From NCBI GenBank assembly GCA_947174505.1, contig CAMWJF010000017.1, forward strand, positions 1 through 64,000: a stretch of DNA of 64,000 nucleotides, read 5' to 3'. The notes under the pieces are model-generated. The model was not told the origin of the DNA. It worked only from the letters and a program-made list of their open reading frames with translations, and searched no databases. The position numbers and the translations under genes are program-made. Of this stretch, positions 17,929-25,051 are shown piece after piece (within the stretch, counting starts at the first letter, position 1; each line of letters begins with the position of its first letter). Source of the DNA: an uncultured Lachnospiraceae bacterium. GTDB taxonomy: Bacteria; Bacillota; Clostridia; Lachnospirales; Lachnospiraceae.

Positions 17929-18666
17929 TTAGTTGGCGGTTATCTCATGCCTGCGCAGATAAAAAACGGACAACGCGGCAAAAACGACCATAAATCCGAC
18001 GGAATTGACTATCAAAGTCGATATGCGGATTTCCATATTCGGATTGTTGGCGCGCATTCCCAGACAGTAGAGAGAGTACGGATAATGCATGCCGTAGCCG
18101 TGAGTGGTCATATACAGCCCCAAAATACCTCCGGCGAGGGCGATGCCGATCGGGATGGCAAAGGAGCGGATCACCAGGGAGAGGAGAAGCTGTACACAGC
18201 AGACCACCACCGCGCCGAGCGTGCCGCACAGAAACCACTCCAAAGCCTCTTCCGGAAAATGGCTTTGAATTCCGGCAAATCTGCCGCAGACATAAAACAA
18301 CAGGAAGATCCATAAATTTCCAAGAATCGATACCCGCACCGCCTGCGTCAGCTTGCCCAGATAAAGGACGGAAACCGGCAGGGGAGTGGTCAGAAAACTG
18401 TTCCAGTTGTGGCGGGTGTGCTCCAGCCGCCAAAGGTAGGAGCAGTAGGTGCCGATCAGCGCAGGCATGAAAAAGTAGCAGAGAAAAAGGGTGTGCTGGC
18501 TCCACAGACTGTACCACTCTGACTTCAGGACGCCTGTATTCAGTTTGTAATTCATGGTGCCGAAGAAGGCGGATATGAGGGGGAGCGCGAAGAACGCCAG
18601 CCATACCGGGCTTCGCTTCAGCTTCAGGGATTCCGCTTTGACGGCTCTCATATAAGATGTACGCAT
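17929..18666 (-). CDS. ABC exporter permease, LanE/MutE-like (first system)
   Basis: A 245-residue protein with six hydrophobic segments. AAGGAGGAAATAAC precedes the ATG at 18666. MRTSYMRAVKAESLKLKRSPVW followed by LALPLISAFFG-like helices fits the lantibiotic immunity MutE/EpiE permease family. It is the third gene of the first exporter set. A 73-nt gap separates it from the second set, so read-through may link all six genes. Confidence 0.82.
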   Translation of the reverse strand: MRTSYMRAVKAESLKLKRSPVWLAFFALPLISAFFGTMNYKLNTGVLKSEWYSLWSQHTLFLCYFFMPALIGTYCSYLWRLEHTRHNWNSFLTTPLPVSVLYLGKLTQAVRVSILGNLWIFLLFYVCGRFAGIQSHFPEEALEWFLCGTLGAVVVCCVQLLLSLVIRSFAIPIGIALAGGILGLYMTTHGYGMHYPYSLYCLGMRANNPNMEIRISTLIVNSVGFMVVFAALSVFYLRRHEITAN

Positions 18667-18727
18667 GTTATTTCCTCCTTGTCAAAAATCATATTTTCGG
18701 GGCGCCGTTTCCTGAAACGGCAGCCGT

Positions 18728-19480
18728 CTAAGCTTCCTTTCTTGCGAATAAGATTCGTCCCGCTGTATAAAAACCCACAATCCAGACAAAGATCATGGCT
18801 ACCGCACACAGCTCGACAGGCGAAAATTCACGGTAATAAAAACGCACGATTCTGGTTTCCGGATTCCAGTCCATTGCCGCCTGTGCGGCGGAGAGAAAGC
18901 CGCCCCAGGGAAGGAAGGAGTACATTTTGATATACATTAAAATGAGTCCCAGCATGGAGCCGCCAAGCCCCGCGACCAGAGGGATCATCTGGTTAAAAAA
19001 CAGCATGGACAAAAGAAGCTGCAGCAGATACAGGGAAAGGCAGCAGGCCAGATTCAACGCAAAGGCGGCGGCATAGTAATTCCAGTCGGGATGCCCGGCA
19101 TAGCCACGGGCGTATCCAAGGGCAATTATAAAGAGAAACTGCGCGATCGAGATTGCCAGAATAAAGAGTGTACCGCAGGCCACCTTTGCGTGATAAAGCG
19201 CGCCCGGGCGGCGCAGCGTATGCAGCAGCTTGTAGGTGTTTCCCTTATGCTCCACGTCGGCAAGACGGGAGGCCAGCACGGACATAATGGTGGGCATCAT
19301 GATAACGCTGATTAAGGGGAGGGAATGGAGCATTTCGATCCAGCCCTGCAGCCGTTCGCTTTCGTTGGGACGACTGCCCGACCAGAGAAGCCATGCAAAC
19401 TGGACACCGATCAGGGCGCACATGGTGAGCCCGATCTTTTTTCTTTTGATTTTTTTAAATTCTGTCCGCAAAGTAATCAT
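18728..19480 (-). CDS. ABC exporter permease, LanG/MutG-like (first system)
   Basis: A 250-residue permease with six hydrophobic segments starting MITLRTEFKKIKRKKIGLTM. Its start overlaps the ATPase stop codon by 4 nt. Conserved features include VEHKGNTYKLLHTLRRPGALY, similar to the coupling region of lantibiotic immunity permeases. It is expected to form the membrane part of a LanFEG-like peptide exporter together with the gene at 17929-18666. Confidence 0.82.
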   Translation of the reverse strand: MITLRTEFKKIKRKKIGLTMCALIGVQFAWLLWSGSRPNESERLQGWIEMLHSLPLISVIMMPTIMSVLASRLADVEHKGNTYKLLHTLRRPGALYHAKVACGTLFILAISIAQFLFIIALGYARGYAGHPDWNYYAAAFALNLACCLSLYLLQLLLSMLFFNQMIPLVAGLGGSMLGLILMYIKMYSFLPWGGFLSAAQAAMDWNPETRIVRFYYREFSPVELCAVAMIFVWIVGFYTAGRILFARKEA

Positions 19481-20397
19481 AAGCTGGTCTCCTTTCCTGT
19501 CAGGGATAAGAAAATATCCTCCAGACTTTTTTCGCGCTTCTCAATACGGTATAGCGATATATTCTGTTCGATAAGCTGGCGGCACAGATTTGCCACATAA
19601 GTATCGTCCATCATGGGCAGCAGGAGATAGCCCTCCTCCTGCGTGGCCTCAATCCCGTCCTGACGGAGCAGATCGAGGGCAATGGCCGTGTGACTGACGC
19701 GGAGTGCAATCTGCTCCTGCGAGTGGGCGTGCAGGGACTCCAGTGTGTCCTGATAGACCAGCGTGCCTTTTCGGATGATTCCCACATGGTCGGCCATCTG
19801 GTCGATCTCGCTGAGGAGGTGGGAAGAAACCAGAACCGTCATGCCATAAGCGCCGGGCAGGGAGCAGATCAGCTCGCGCATCTCCTGAATACCCGCCGGA
19901 TCAAGCCCGTTTGTGGGTTCATCCAGAATCAGCAGCTTGGGAAAGCCAAGCAGCGCGGCGGCAAGGCCGAGACGCTGTTTCATGCCGAGGGAGTAGTGGT
20001 TGACCAGCTTCCCCCGTGCCTCATCCAGACGGACGATTTTCAATACCTTGTCAATATCCTTTTCGGAACAGCCCTTGAGTGTCTGGATGATACGCAGATT
20101 CTCTTCCCCGGTCAGGTGGCCGTAATAGCTGGGCGACTCGATTAACGATCCTGTCTGTGCGAGGAGCTTCATGCGGTTTTTTTCATTGACCGGCATGTTA
20201 AAAAGAGTAATGTCTCCTGCCGTGGGTTTGGCCAGTCCGAGAATCATTTTCAGTGTGGTCGATTTGCCCGCGCCGTTCGGCCCTAAAAAGCCATAAATCG
20301 CGCTGGGCGGAACCTGTATGTTGACGGCGTTGACACAGCGGATCTTACCGTACTGCTTTGTGAGATTATGGGTTTCTACCAGATTTTGAGTTGGCAT
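19477..20397 (-). CDS. ABC exporter ATPase, LanF/BcrA-like (first system)
   Basis: A 306-residue ATPase: Walker A GPNGAGKSTT, Q-loop region TGSLIESPSYYG, signature YSLGMKQRLGLAAAL, Walker B LLILDEPTNGLDP, H-loop VLVSSHLL. The C-terminal domain (about 215-306) is the accessory part of bacitracin/lantibiotic ATPases. It is the first gene of the exporter operon and is divergent from the response regulator, with 335 nt between start codons. This layout is typical of clostridial lantibiotic or bacitracin sensing and resistance modules. Confidence 0.9.
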   Translation of the reverse strand: MPTQNLVETHNLTKQYGKIRCVNAVNIQVPPSAIYGFLGPNGAGKSTTLKMILGLAKPTAGDITLFNMPVNEKNRMKLLAQTGSLIESPSYYGHLTGEENLRIIQTLKGCSEKDIDKVLKIVRLDEARGKLVNHYSLGMKQRLGLAAALLGFPKLLILDEPTNGLDPAGIQEMRELICSLPGAYGMTVLVSSHLLSEIDQMADHVGIIRKGTLVYQDTLESLHAHSQEQIALRVSHTAIALDLLRQDGIEATQEEGYLLLPMMDDTYVANLCRQLIEQNISLYRIEKREKSLEDIFLSLTGKETSL

Positions 20398-20732
20398 AGT
20401 GTTTTGTCCTTTCTCTGAGATATTTTGTGGCAGACCGTTTCTTTGTCAGTATGTCTGTCCATCAGTCCGCCTGTTATAATTAGGATAAGGGAGAAGGCTT
20501 ACATGGGAATGAAGGGGAGATTACATTTACCTTAAGAATCACCTGGAGATCTTTTCAGAAAATGCAGGAAGCAATATACTGATATTGTAGATAGAAAAAT
20601 AAGTTGGATAGCTTATTTCACAACCGGCAATTTAAGGCTTTGACATGGAGAATTAGATTGAAATATTTTTGCCGCATAATGGGGCGGGACATGTTAAGAC
20701 TGACAGTATCTTCAAACTGAAAGGAAATGGTT
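20398..20732. promoter_or_regulatory. Divergent promoter region between exporter operon and two-component system
   Basis: This 335-nt spacer has no open frame with a ribosome site. A TATAAT lies at 20475-20480 on the plus strand, but no well-spaced -35 was found. The region should hold the promoters of both divergent units and the binding site of the response regulator. No repeat pair clear enough to be called its operator was identified. Confidence 0.45.
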
Positions 20733-21449
20733 ATGAATTTATATGACAGTAAAATCCTACTGGTAGATGATGAAAAGGCATTGCGGGAAATGGTGGGCGG
20801 GTTCCTTCGCCGCGCGGGATTTCATAAAGTAACTGTGGCGGGAAACTGCCTTGAGGCCGAGGAGCTGTTTGCGCTGAAGGAGCCGCATCTGGTTCTTCTG
20901 GACGTTATGCTGCCTGACGGAGACGGCTTTTCTCTGTTCAAAAAGCTGCGGGAAATGTCGGAGGCTCCCGTGATCTTCCTCTCGGCACGGGATGAGGACG
21001 AAAACAGATTACGGGGGCTGGGACTTGGCGCGGATGACTACATCACGAAACCTTTTTTGCCGGAAGAGCTGATCCTGCGGGTGACAGCGGTTCTAAAACG
21101 GGTGTACAGGGTAAAGAGTTTACAGGAGCAGGAAACAATTGCGCTTGGCAGATGCCTGATAGACCTGGGCAGCGGCGTTGTGAAATGGAACAGGGATGGG
21201 GCGGACATTGCGGAGAAGGAAATCACGCTGACGGCAAAGGAATATGCCATCATACAGAAGCTGGCGCAGGAGAGAGGCCGGATTGTGACCATTGATGCGT
21301 TGTGTGACGCTGTCTGGCAGGAGGAGAACTACGGATACGAAAATACGCTTGTTGTGCATATCCGCAGACTGCGGGAAAAGATCGAGGAAGATCCTTCCCG
21401 TCCGAAATATTTGCTGACGGTGAGAGGGCTGGGGTACAGACTGGTATGA
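20733..21449 (+). CDS. OmpR/PhoB-family response regulator
   Basis: A 238-residue protein. AAGGA lies 7 nt before the ATG at 20733, which is preferred over the ATG at 20727. The receiver domain (about 5-118) has the acidic pair DDE in ILLVDDEKALRE, the phospho-acceptor in LVLLDVMLPDGDG, and the lysine in DDYITKPF. The winged-helix DNA-binding domain (about 130-238) has LTAKEYAIIQKLAQ and VVHIRRLREKIEEDPSRP. It should activate the divergent exporter genes when the partner kinase senses a peptide antibiotic. Confidence 0.92.
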   Translation: MNLYDSKILLVDDEKALREMVGGFLRRAGFHKVTVAGNCLEAEELFALKEPHLVLLDVMLPDGDGFSLFKKLREMSEAPVIFLSARDEDENRLRGLGLGADDYITKPFLPEELILRVTAVLKRVYRVKSLQEQETIALGRCLIDLGSGVVKWNRDGADIAEKEITLTAKEYAIIQKLAQERGRIVTIDALCDAVWQEENYGYENTLVVHIRRLREKIEEDPSRPKYLLTVRGLGYRLV

Positions 21450-22708
21450 AGGAATTTAAAAGAGATCGGATATATTATAATTATAGAAAAGCAGCGCGCC
21501 TTTTGGCCTATGGCGTACTGGCTGTTTTTGGCGTTGCTGCCCTGACCTGTATACTCAATATCGTGCTTCTGGTATCAGCGGCAGTGGTCTATGTGAACAC
21601 GGATTCCGTGTATATTTACGGGGGAAGGGTTATGGAGTCGTTGACGCCTGCGCAGGACGGCTACACGCTTGACAGGGAGATGGAGGAGGAGTTCGAGCAG
21701 AAGGATCAGTGGGCGATGCTCCTGGACGAGAATGGACGGGTGGTCTGGAGTGTCCGAAAACCGGAAGAGTTGAAGGATGAGTACAGTGGCGCGGACATTG
21801 CCCGCATGAGCAAATGGTATCTGGAAGGATATCCGGTGCAGATGCGTGCCTGGGACGACCGGATTATGGTCGTGGGTATGCAGAAGGAAACAATGTGGAA
21901 ATACAATATAGAATTTTCCATTCCATGGATGTATTTCGTCAAACGGACGATGCTGGCATTCTTCCTTATTAATTTTATATGGATTGTGGCGTTGGCTTTC
22001 GTCTTTACAAAACGGTTTACAAGGAACAGGGAACGGGCGCGTATTGAATGGATTGCCGGTATTTCCCACGACATCCGCACACCCCTGTCTGTGGTGATGG
22101 GGTATGCCGACACCTTGGAACACAGTGAGGAGCTGTCCGAGGAGGCCAGACAGCAGGCCGCCGTGATCCGTCATCAAAGCGTGGTTATGAAGGAACTGAT
22201 AGCAGATTTAAACCTGACCTCCCAACTGGAATATTCCATGCAGGCGCTGCGGAAAGAAAAAGTGCGGCCCGCAGAGATTGTCAGGAGTGTTGCCGTGTCC
22301 TTCCTTAACGATTCCCTGCCGGGAGAACTCGAAATTGAGGTACAGATTGAGAAGGACGCGGAGCAATTGTGTGTAAAAGCTGACAGACAGCTTTTTGTGC
22401 GGGTATTTCGTAATCTGATCAATAACAGCATAAAGCACAGCGGTAAGAGCGGATCGGTTGAAATCAGGATTGCCATGTGGGAAGAAAAGGGGAAATGCCT
22501 TATCCGTCTGGAAGATAACGGCGTGGGATATTCGGAAGAGGTTCTGCGCCGCCTGCGCAGCAGAAAGAAGGATCCGGCGGGTGAAAATATCCGCGGCCTG
22601 GAGATTGTAAAAAAAATTATTCTGGCGCATGGCGGGGAAATTCGATTCGGGAATGGAGAGGATGCCGGGAGTTACTGCATGATAATGCTTCGCAGAGGAA
22701 AGGGATGA
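21446..22708 (+). CDS. Sensor histidine kinase
   Basis: A 420-residue membrane kinase overlapping the response regulator gene by 4 nt. Two transmembrane segments (about 20-45 and 165-190) flank an extracytoplasmic domain of about 120 residues. The H-box is GISHDIRTPLSVVMGYAD, the N-box is FRNLINNSIKHSG, and the G-boxes include LEDNGVGYSEE and ENIRGLEIVKKI, giving a complete HisKA/HATPase_c core. Its extracytoplasmic loop is longer than in the loop-less BceS-type kinases, so direct ligand sensing is possible. Confidence 0.92.
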   Translation: MKEFKRDRIYYNYRKAARLLAYGVLAVFGVAALTCILNIVLLVSAAVVYVNTDSVYIYGGRVMESLTPAQDGYTLDREMEEEFEQKDQWAMLLDENGRVVWSVRKPEELKDEYSGADIARMSKWYLEGYPVQMRAWDDRIMVVGMQKETMWKYNIEFSIPWMYFVKRTMLAFFLINFIWIVALAFVFTKRFTRNRERARIEWIAGISHDIRTPLSVVMGYADTLEHSEELSEEARQQAAVIRHQSVVMKELIADLNLTSQLEYSMQALRKEKVRPAEIVRSVAVSFLNDSLPGELEIEVQIEKDAEQLCVKADRQLFVRVFRNLINNSIKHSGKSGSVEIRIAMWEEKGKCLIRLEDNGVGYSEEVLRRLRSRKKDPAGENIRGLEIVKKIILAHGGEIRFGNGEDAGSYCMIMLRRGKG

Positions 22709-22718
22709 TTTAGACAGC

Positions 22719-22749
22719 AAAAAATTCGCAGAATTGGGCATTCTGCGAA
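22719..22749 (-). terminator. Possible terminator of the Uma2 gene, built from recombination-like site 1
   Basis: On the minus strand the 10-bp stem of the palindrome at 22725-22749 is followed directly by TTTTTT, so it can act as an intrinsic terminator for the Uma2 gene that ends at 22882. The second copy of the same sequence at 24991-25015 lacks a U-tract. Confidence 0.45.
22725..22749 (+). repeat. Palindromic 25-bp site, copy 1 (inverted with respect to copy 2)
   Basis: Arms TTCGCAGAAT and ATTCTGCGAA (10 bp each) flank the asymmetric centre TGGGC. The copy at 24991-25015 has the same arms around GCCCA, the exact reverse complement. Identity extends 4 nt beyond the right arm (AATT). Ten-base inverted arms around a short asymmetric spacer are the design of tyrosine-recombinase core sites, and a tyrosine integrase gene lies between the two copies. 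Confidence 0.75.
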
Positions 22750-22881
22750 AATTGGGCAGGCAGAATCTCTTGTCCTCTAACTGCCTGCTAGTTATGTATC
22801 GTCATAAATTATACTTTAGATAAGACTGTTTGTCAATTTTGCCGCAAAAGACAGTGCTGTCATTTTTTGGCAACAAAAACT

Positions 22882-23466
22882 TCAGTTTTTAATAAATTCT
22901 ATAAAATCGAGATACAGATCCTTATAAATCCCCACTCGAATCCGTTCAGAGAAAGAATGGCAGACAGGAATATCCCACCGATCCGCTTCATATATGGTAA
23001 CCATTTCCTTTTTCGGATCGACAATCCAGTATTCCCGCACGCCTGTTTCCTGATAAAGCGCAGTTTTCCTCACATAATCCATCTTCCTGCTGGAAGGGGA
23101 CACAATTTCGATTACCCAGTCCGGTGCGCCGTGACAGCCCTTTTCATCCAGCTTATCCTCATGGCAGATCACAGAAATATCAGGTTCCACATAATTACGG
23201 TCGTCCTTTTTAATGTAAACGCCAAAGGGTGCGGGAAGAAGTTCACAGTTACCTTTATTTTTTCTGATAAATGTCTCAATTTCAAAAATAAGCTTTACAA
23301 GAATCCTCTGGTGTATCGTCATTGGCGTCGCCATCATAAACATTTCGCCATCAATCAGCTCCGCCCGTTCCCCATCCGGCAGGGCTTCGATATCCGCAGT
23401 CGTATAGCCTTTTCCGCCTTTCCTTTCCATAAATAAGTCCTCTTCTCTGATTCGTGCATAGTTCAT
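22882..23466 (-). CDS. Uma2-family (DUF820) PD-(D/E)XK nuclease
   Basis: A 194-residue protein with GGAGG before the ATG at 23466. Uma2-family features in order: YTTADIEALPDGERAELIDGEMF, MTIHQRILVKLI, NYVEPDISVICHED (catalytic acid in PD), DWVIEIVSPSSRKMD (second catalytic acid E), and KTALYQETGVREYWIVDPKKEMV. It is a predicted restriction-type endonuclease fold common as orphan genes in many bacteria. Its role is unknown. It lies inside the segment bounded by the two inverted 25-bp sites and reads away from the integrase. Confidence 0.88.
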   Translation of the reverse strand: MNYARIREEDLFMERKGGKGYTTADIEALPDGERAELIDGEMFMMATPMTIHQRILVKLIFEIETFIRKNKGNCELLPAPFGVYIKKDDRNYVEPDISVICHEDKLDEKGCHGAPDWVIEIVSPSSRKMDYVRKTALYQETGVREYWIVDPKKEMVTIYEADRWDIPVCHSFSERIRVGIYKDLYLDFIEFIKN

Positions 23467-23776
23467 AGATTGTCCTCCTGTTCTACAGGAGAAAGCTGTA
23501 TAGCTGTATAGAATCTCCTGCTTTTAAGTTGTGTTGGCTGATTTAAAAGCATAGAAATTCTGAAACACAGATTGGAAACCGATATGAAAAACCGGTTTAT
23601 TTGACACTGGCGTAACATAATATTACGTCGAATATTTGTTGTCGAGAAAATAATATGCTTTGTGTTAATTATAGGGAACTGCCCTTTATGTGTCAAGCAC
23701 GAAAAAACGTTTCTGCTAAACTCTATGTAAAATTTTGTCATATTTTGTCTTTCAAACTGTGATTAATGGTATATTT
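23467..23776. other. Divergent spacer between Uma2 nuclease and integrase
   Basis: AT-rich DNA with no supported gene. It contains CGTAA...TTACG around 23610 and must hold the promoters of both divergent genes. Its right end runs into the paired TGGTCA repeats before the integrase. Confidence 0.45.
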
Positions 23777-23777
23777 G

Positions 23778-23797
23778 TGGTCAAAAAAGTGGTCAGA
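23778..23797 (+). repeat. Paired direct repeat TGGTCA-N6-TGGTCAGA, left copy
   Basis: TGGTCA at 23778 and TGGTCAGA at 23790 are 12 nt apart, just before the integrase ribosome site. The same pair with the same spacing occurs at 24930 and 24942 at the end of the gene. Tn916-type integrases have an N-terminal domain that binds tandem direct arm repeats, so these are candidate arm sites. Confidence 0.55.
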
Positions 23798-23811
23798 AAG
23801 GAGAACTACAT

Positions 23812-24954
23812 ATGCCAAGACGAGGTGACAACATAAGGAAACGCACAGACGGAAGGTGGGAGGGACGATATCCGGCAATATCTGAGGATGGAAAAAAGCG
23901 CTACCTGTCCGTTTATGGAAAATCTTACAATGAAGTAAAAGAAAAACTAACTGCCAGAATGTATATGTTAAACAGGGATGATTCCCACCGGGTACAACCC
24001 TCTCAGAAAAGTGGCAGGCTGCCACAACAGATCTGCAATGCCAGTTTTTGCGTGCTTATGGAGGAATGGCTGGAGGAGGTGGCACAAAACAGAAAATATT
24101 CTACTTATATTAAATACAAAAAGCTTTATACATGTCACATCAAAGCCCTCTTCTTCTCCGATAATCTTTCCCAGATGACCAACAGTCACATTCAGGCAGA
24201 AATGGCCAAATTAGAAGTATCTGATTCGACCAGACAAAGCGTTTTGGCTACCGTCAAACAGACTCTGTGTTACATAGAAAAGCAATATGGTTATCCTGTG
24301 CCCACAATTGCAGGCTGTGCCCTGCAAAAAAGAGCAGCTTCGATTGAAATTATGGACCGAGCGGAACAGACAAGGCTGATCCGGTTTCTTCACAGTGACA
24401 TGGACATCTCCAAGGCAGGCATATATCTTTGTCTTTTTACCGGTCTTCGGTTAGGAGAAATATGTTCTTTGAAGTGGGAAGATATAGATCGGGAAAGAGG
24501 ACTGCTACATGTCAACAGAACCGTGCAGAGAATAGAAAGCAGAGAAGGAACAACAAAAACTATTCTTTTAGAGACACCCCCAAAAAGCGTTTTTTCTAAA
24601 CGGGCAATCCCGATATCAGATACGCTGCTGTCACTTCTTACTAACTTTCATCAGGAAGGGCAGGAATATGTTCTGAAAAAAAATAGACCGATGGAACCAC
24701 GTACCTATCAGAACCATTTTAAGAAGTATCTGGAAGGAATTGATGCTCCCAATTATAACTTTCATATATTGCGGCATACCTTTGCCACAAACTGCATTGA
24801 CAGCGGAATGGATGTCAAAAGCCTCAGTGAAATTCTGGGACATTCCAATGTTCAGATTACCATGAACAGATATGTCCATCCAAGCATGGATACCAAGCGA
24901 AAGCATATCAACGCACTTTCCGCCAATTATGGTCAGTTATGTGGTCAGATGTAG
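23812..24954 (+). CDS. Tyrosine recombinase/integrase (Tn916-Int-like)
   Basis: A 380-residue protein preceded by AAAGGAGA. Domains: an AP2-like arm-binding N-terminus (about 1-50, RGDNIRKRTDGRWEGRY), a SAM-like core-binding domain (about 75-170), and a catalytic domain (about 185-375). The active site is complete: Arg in LFTGLRLGEICSLKWEDID, HxxR in FHILRHTFATN, His in LGHSNVQITMNRY and the Tyr nucleophile in that same motif. It lacks an excisionase neighbour and there is no mobile-element cargo beyond the Uma2 gene. It is enclosed by paired TGGTCA repeats and by two inverted 25-bp sites, so it may invert the local segment instead of moving an element. Confidence 0.92.
   Translation: MPRRGDNIRKRTDGRWEGRYPAISEDGKKRYLSVYGKSYNEVKEKLTARMYMLNRDDSHRVQPSQKSGRLPQQICNASFCVLMEEWLEEVAQNRKYSTYIKYKKLYTCHIKALFFSDNLSQMTNSHIQAEMAKLEVSDSTRQSVLATVKQTLCYIEKQYGYPVPTIAGCALQKRAASIEIMDRAEQTRLIRFLHSDMDISKAGIYLCLFTGLRLGEICSLKWEDIDRERGLLHVNRTVQRIESREGTTKTILLETPPKSVFSKRAIPISDTLLSLLTNFHQEGQEYVLKKNRPMEPRTYQNHFKKYLEGIDAPNYNFHILRHTFATNCIDSGMDVKSLSEILGHSNVQITMNRYVHPSMDTKRKHINALSANYGQLCGQM
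24930..24949 (+). repeat. Paired direct repeat TGGTCA-N6-TGGTCAGA, right copy
   Basis: This copy overlaps the last codons of the integrase, with repeats at 24930 and 24942. Spacing and orientation equal those of the left copy at 23778-23797. The 25-bp core-like site 2 begins 41 nt downstream. Confidence 0.55.
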
Positions 24955-24990
24955 TAAAAGGCCTGTGCCTGCAAGGGAAAGGACAGAATT

Positions 24991-25015
24991 TTCGCAGAAT
25001 GCCCAATTCTGCGAA
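24991..25015 (-). repeat. Palindromic 25-bp site, copy 2
   Basis: TTCGCAGAAT-GCCCA-ATTCTGCGAA is the exact reverse complement of the site at 22725-22749. It ends 36 nt before the start codon of the TnpB-like gene, so it lies in that gene's promoter or leader region. Recombination between copies 1 and 2 would invert about 2.3 kb carrying the Uma2 and integrase genes. Confidence 0.75.
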
Positions 25016-25051
25016 ATATGATCTGACAAGCCGGGGAGTAAGTACAGTGAT

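Noticed and set aside
17945-18604. 219-codon minus-strand frame within the permease gene region
   Set aside because: Out-of-frame shadow of the permease at 17929-18666; the real frame has clear membrane helices and a ribosome site.
23778-24949. CRISPR-like repeats around the integrase
   Set aside because: Only two pairs of 6-8-nt repeats, with no regular array.
22725-25015. The two 25-bp sites as simple matching terminators
   Set aside because: Copy 1 could terminate the Uma2 transcript, but copy 2 has no U-tract, and exact conservation of the asymmetric centre in reverse is not needed for terminators.
22725-25015. Integrative element with attL/attR ends
   Set aside because: The ends are inverted, not direct, repeats, and the segment has no excisionase, replication or transfer gene.
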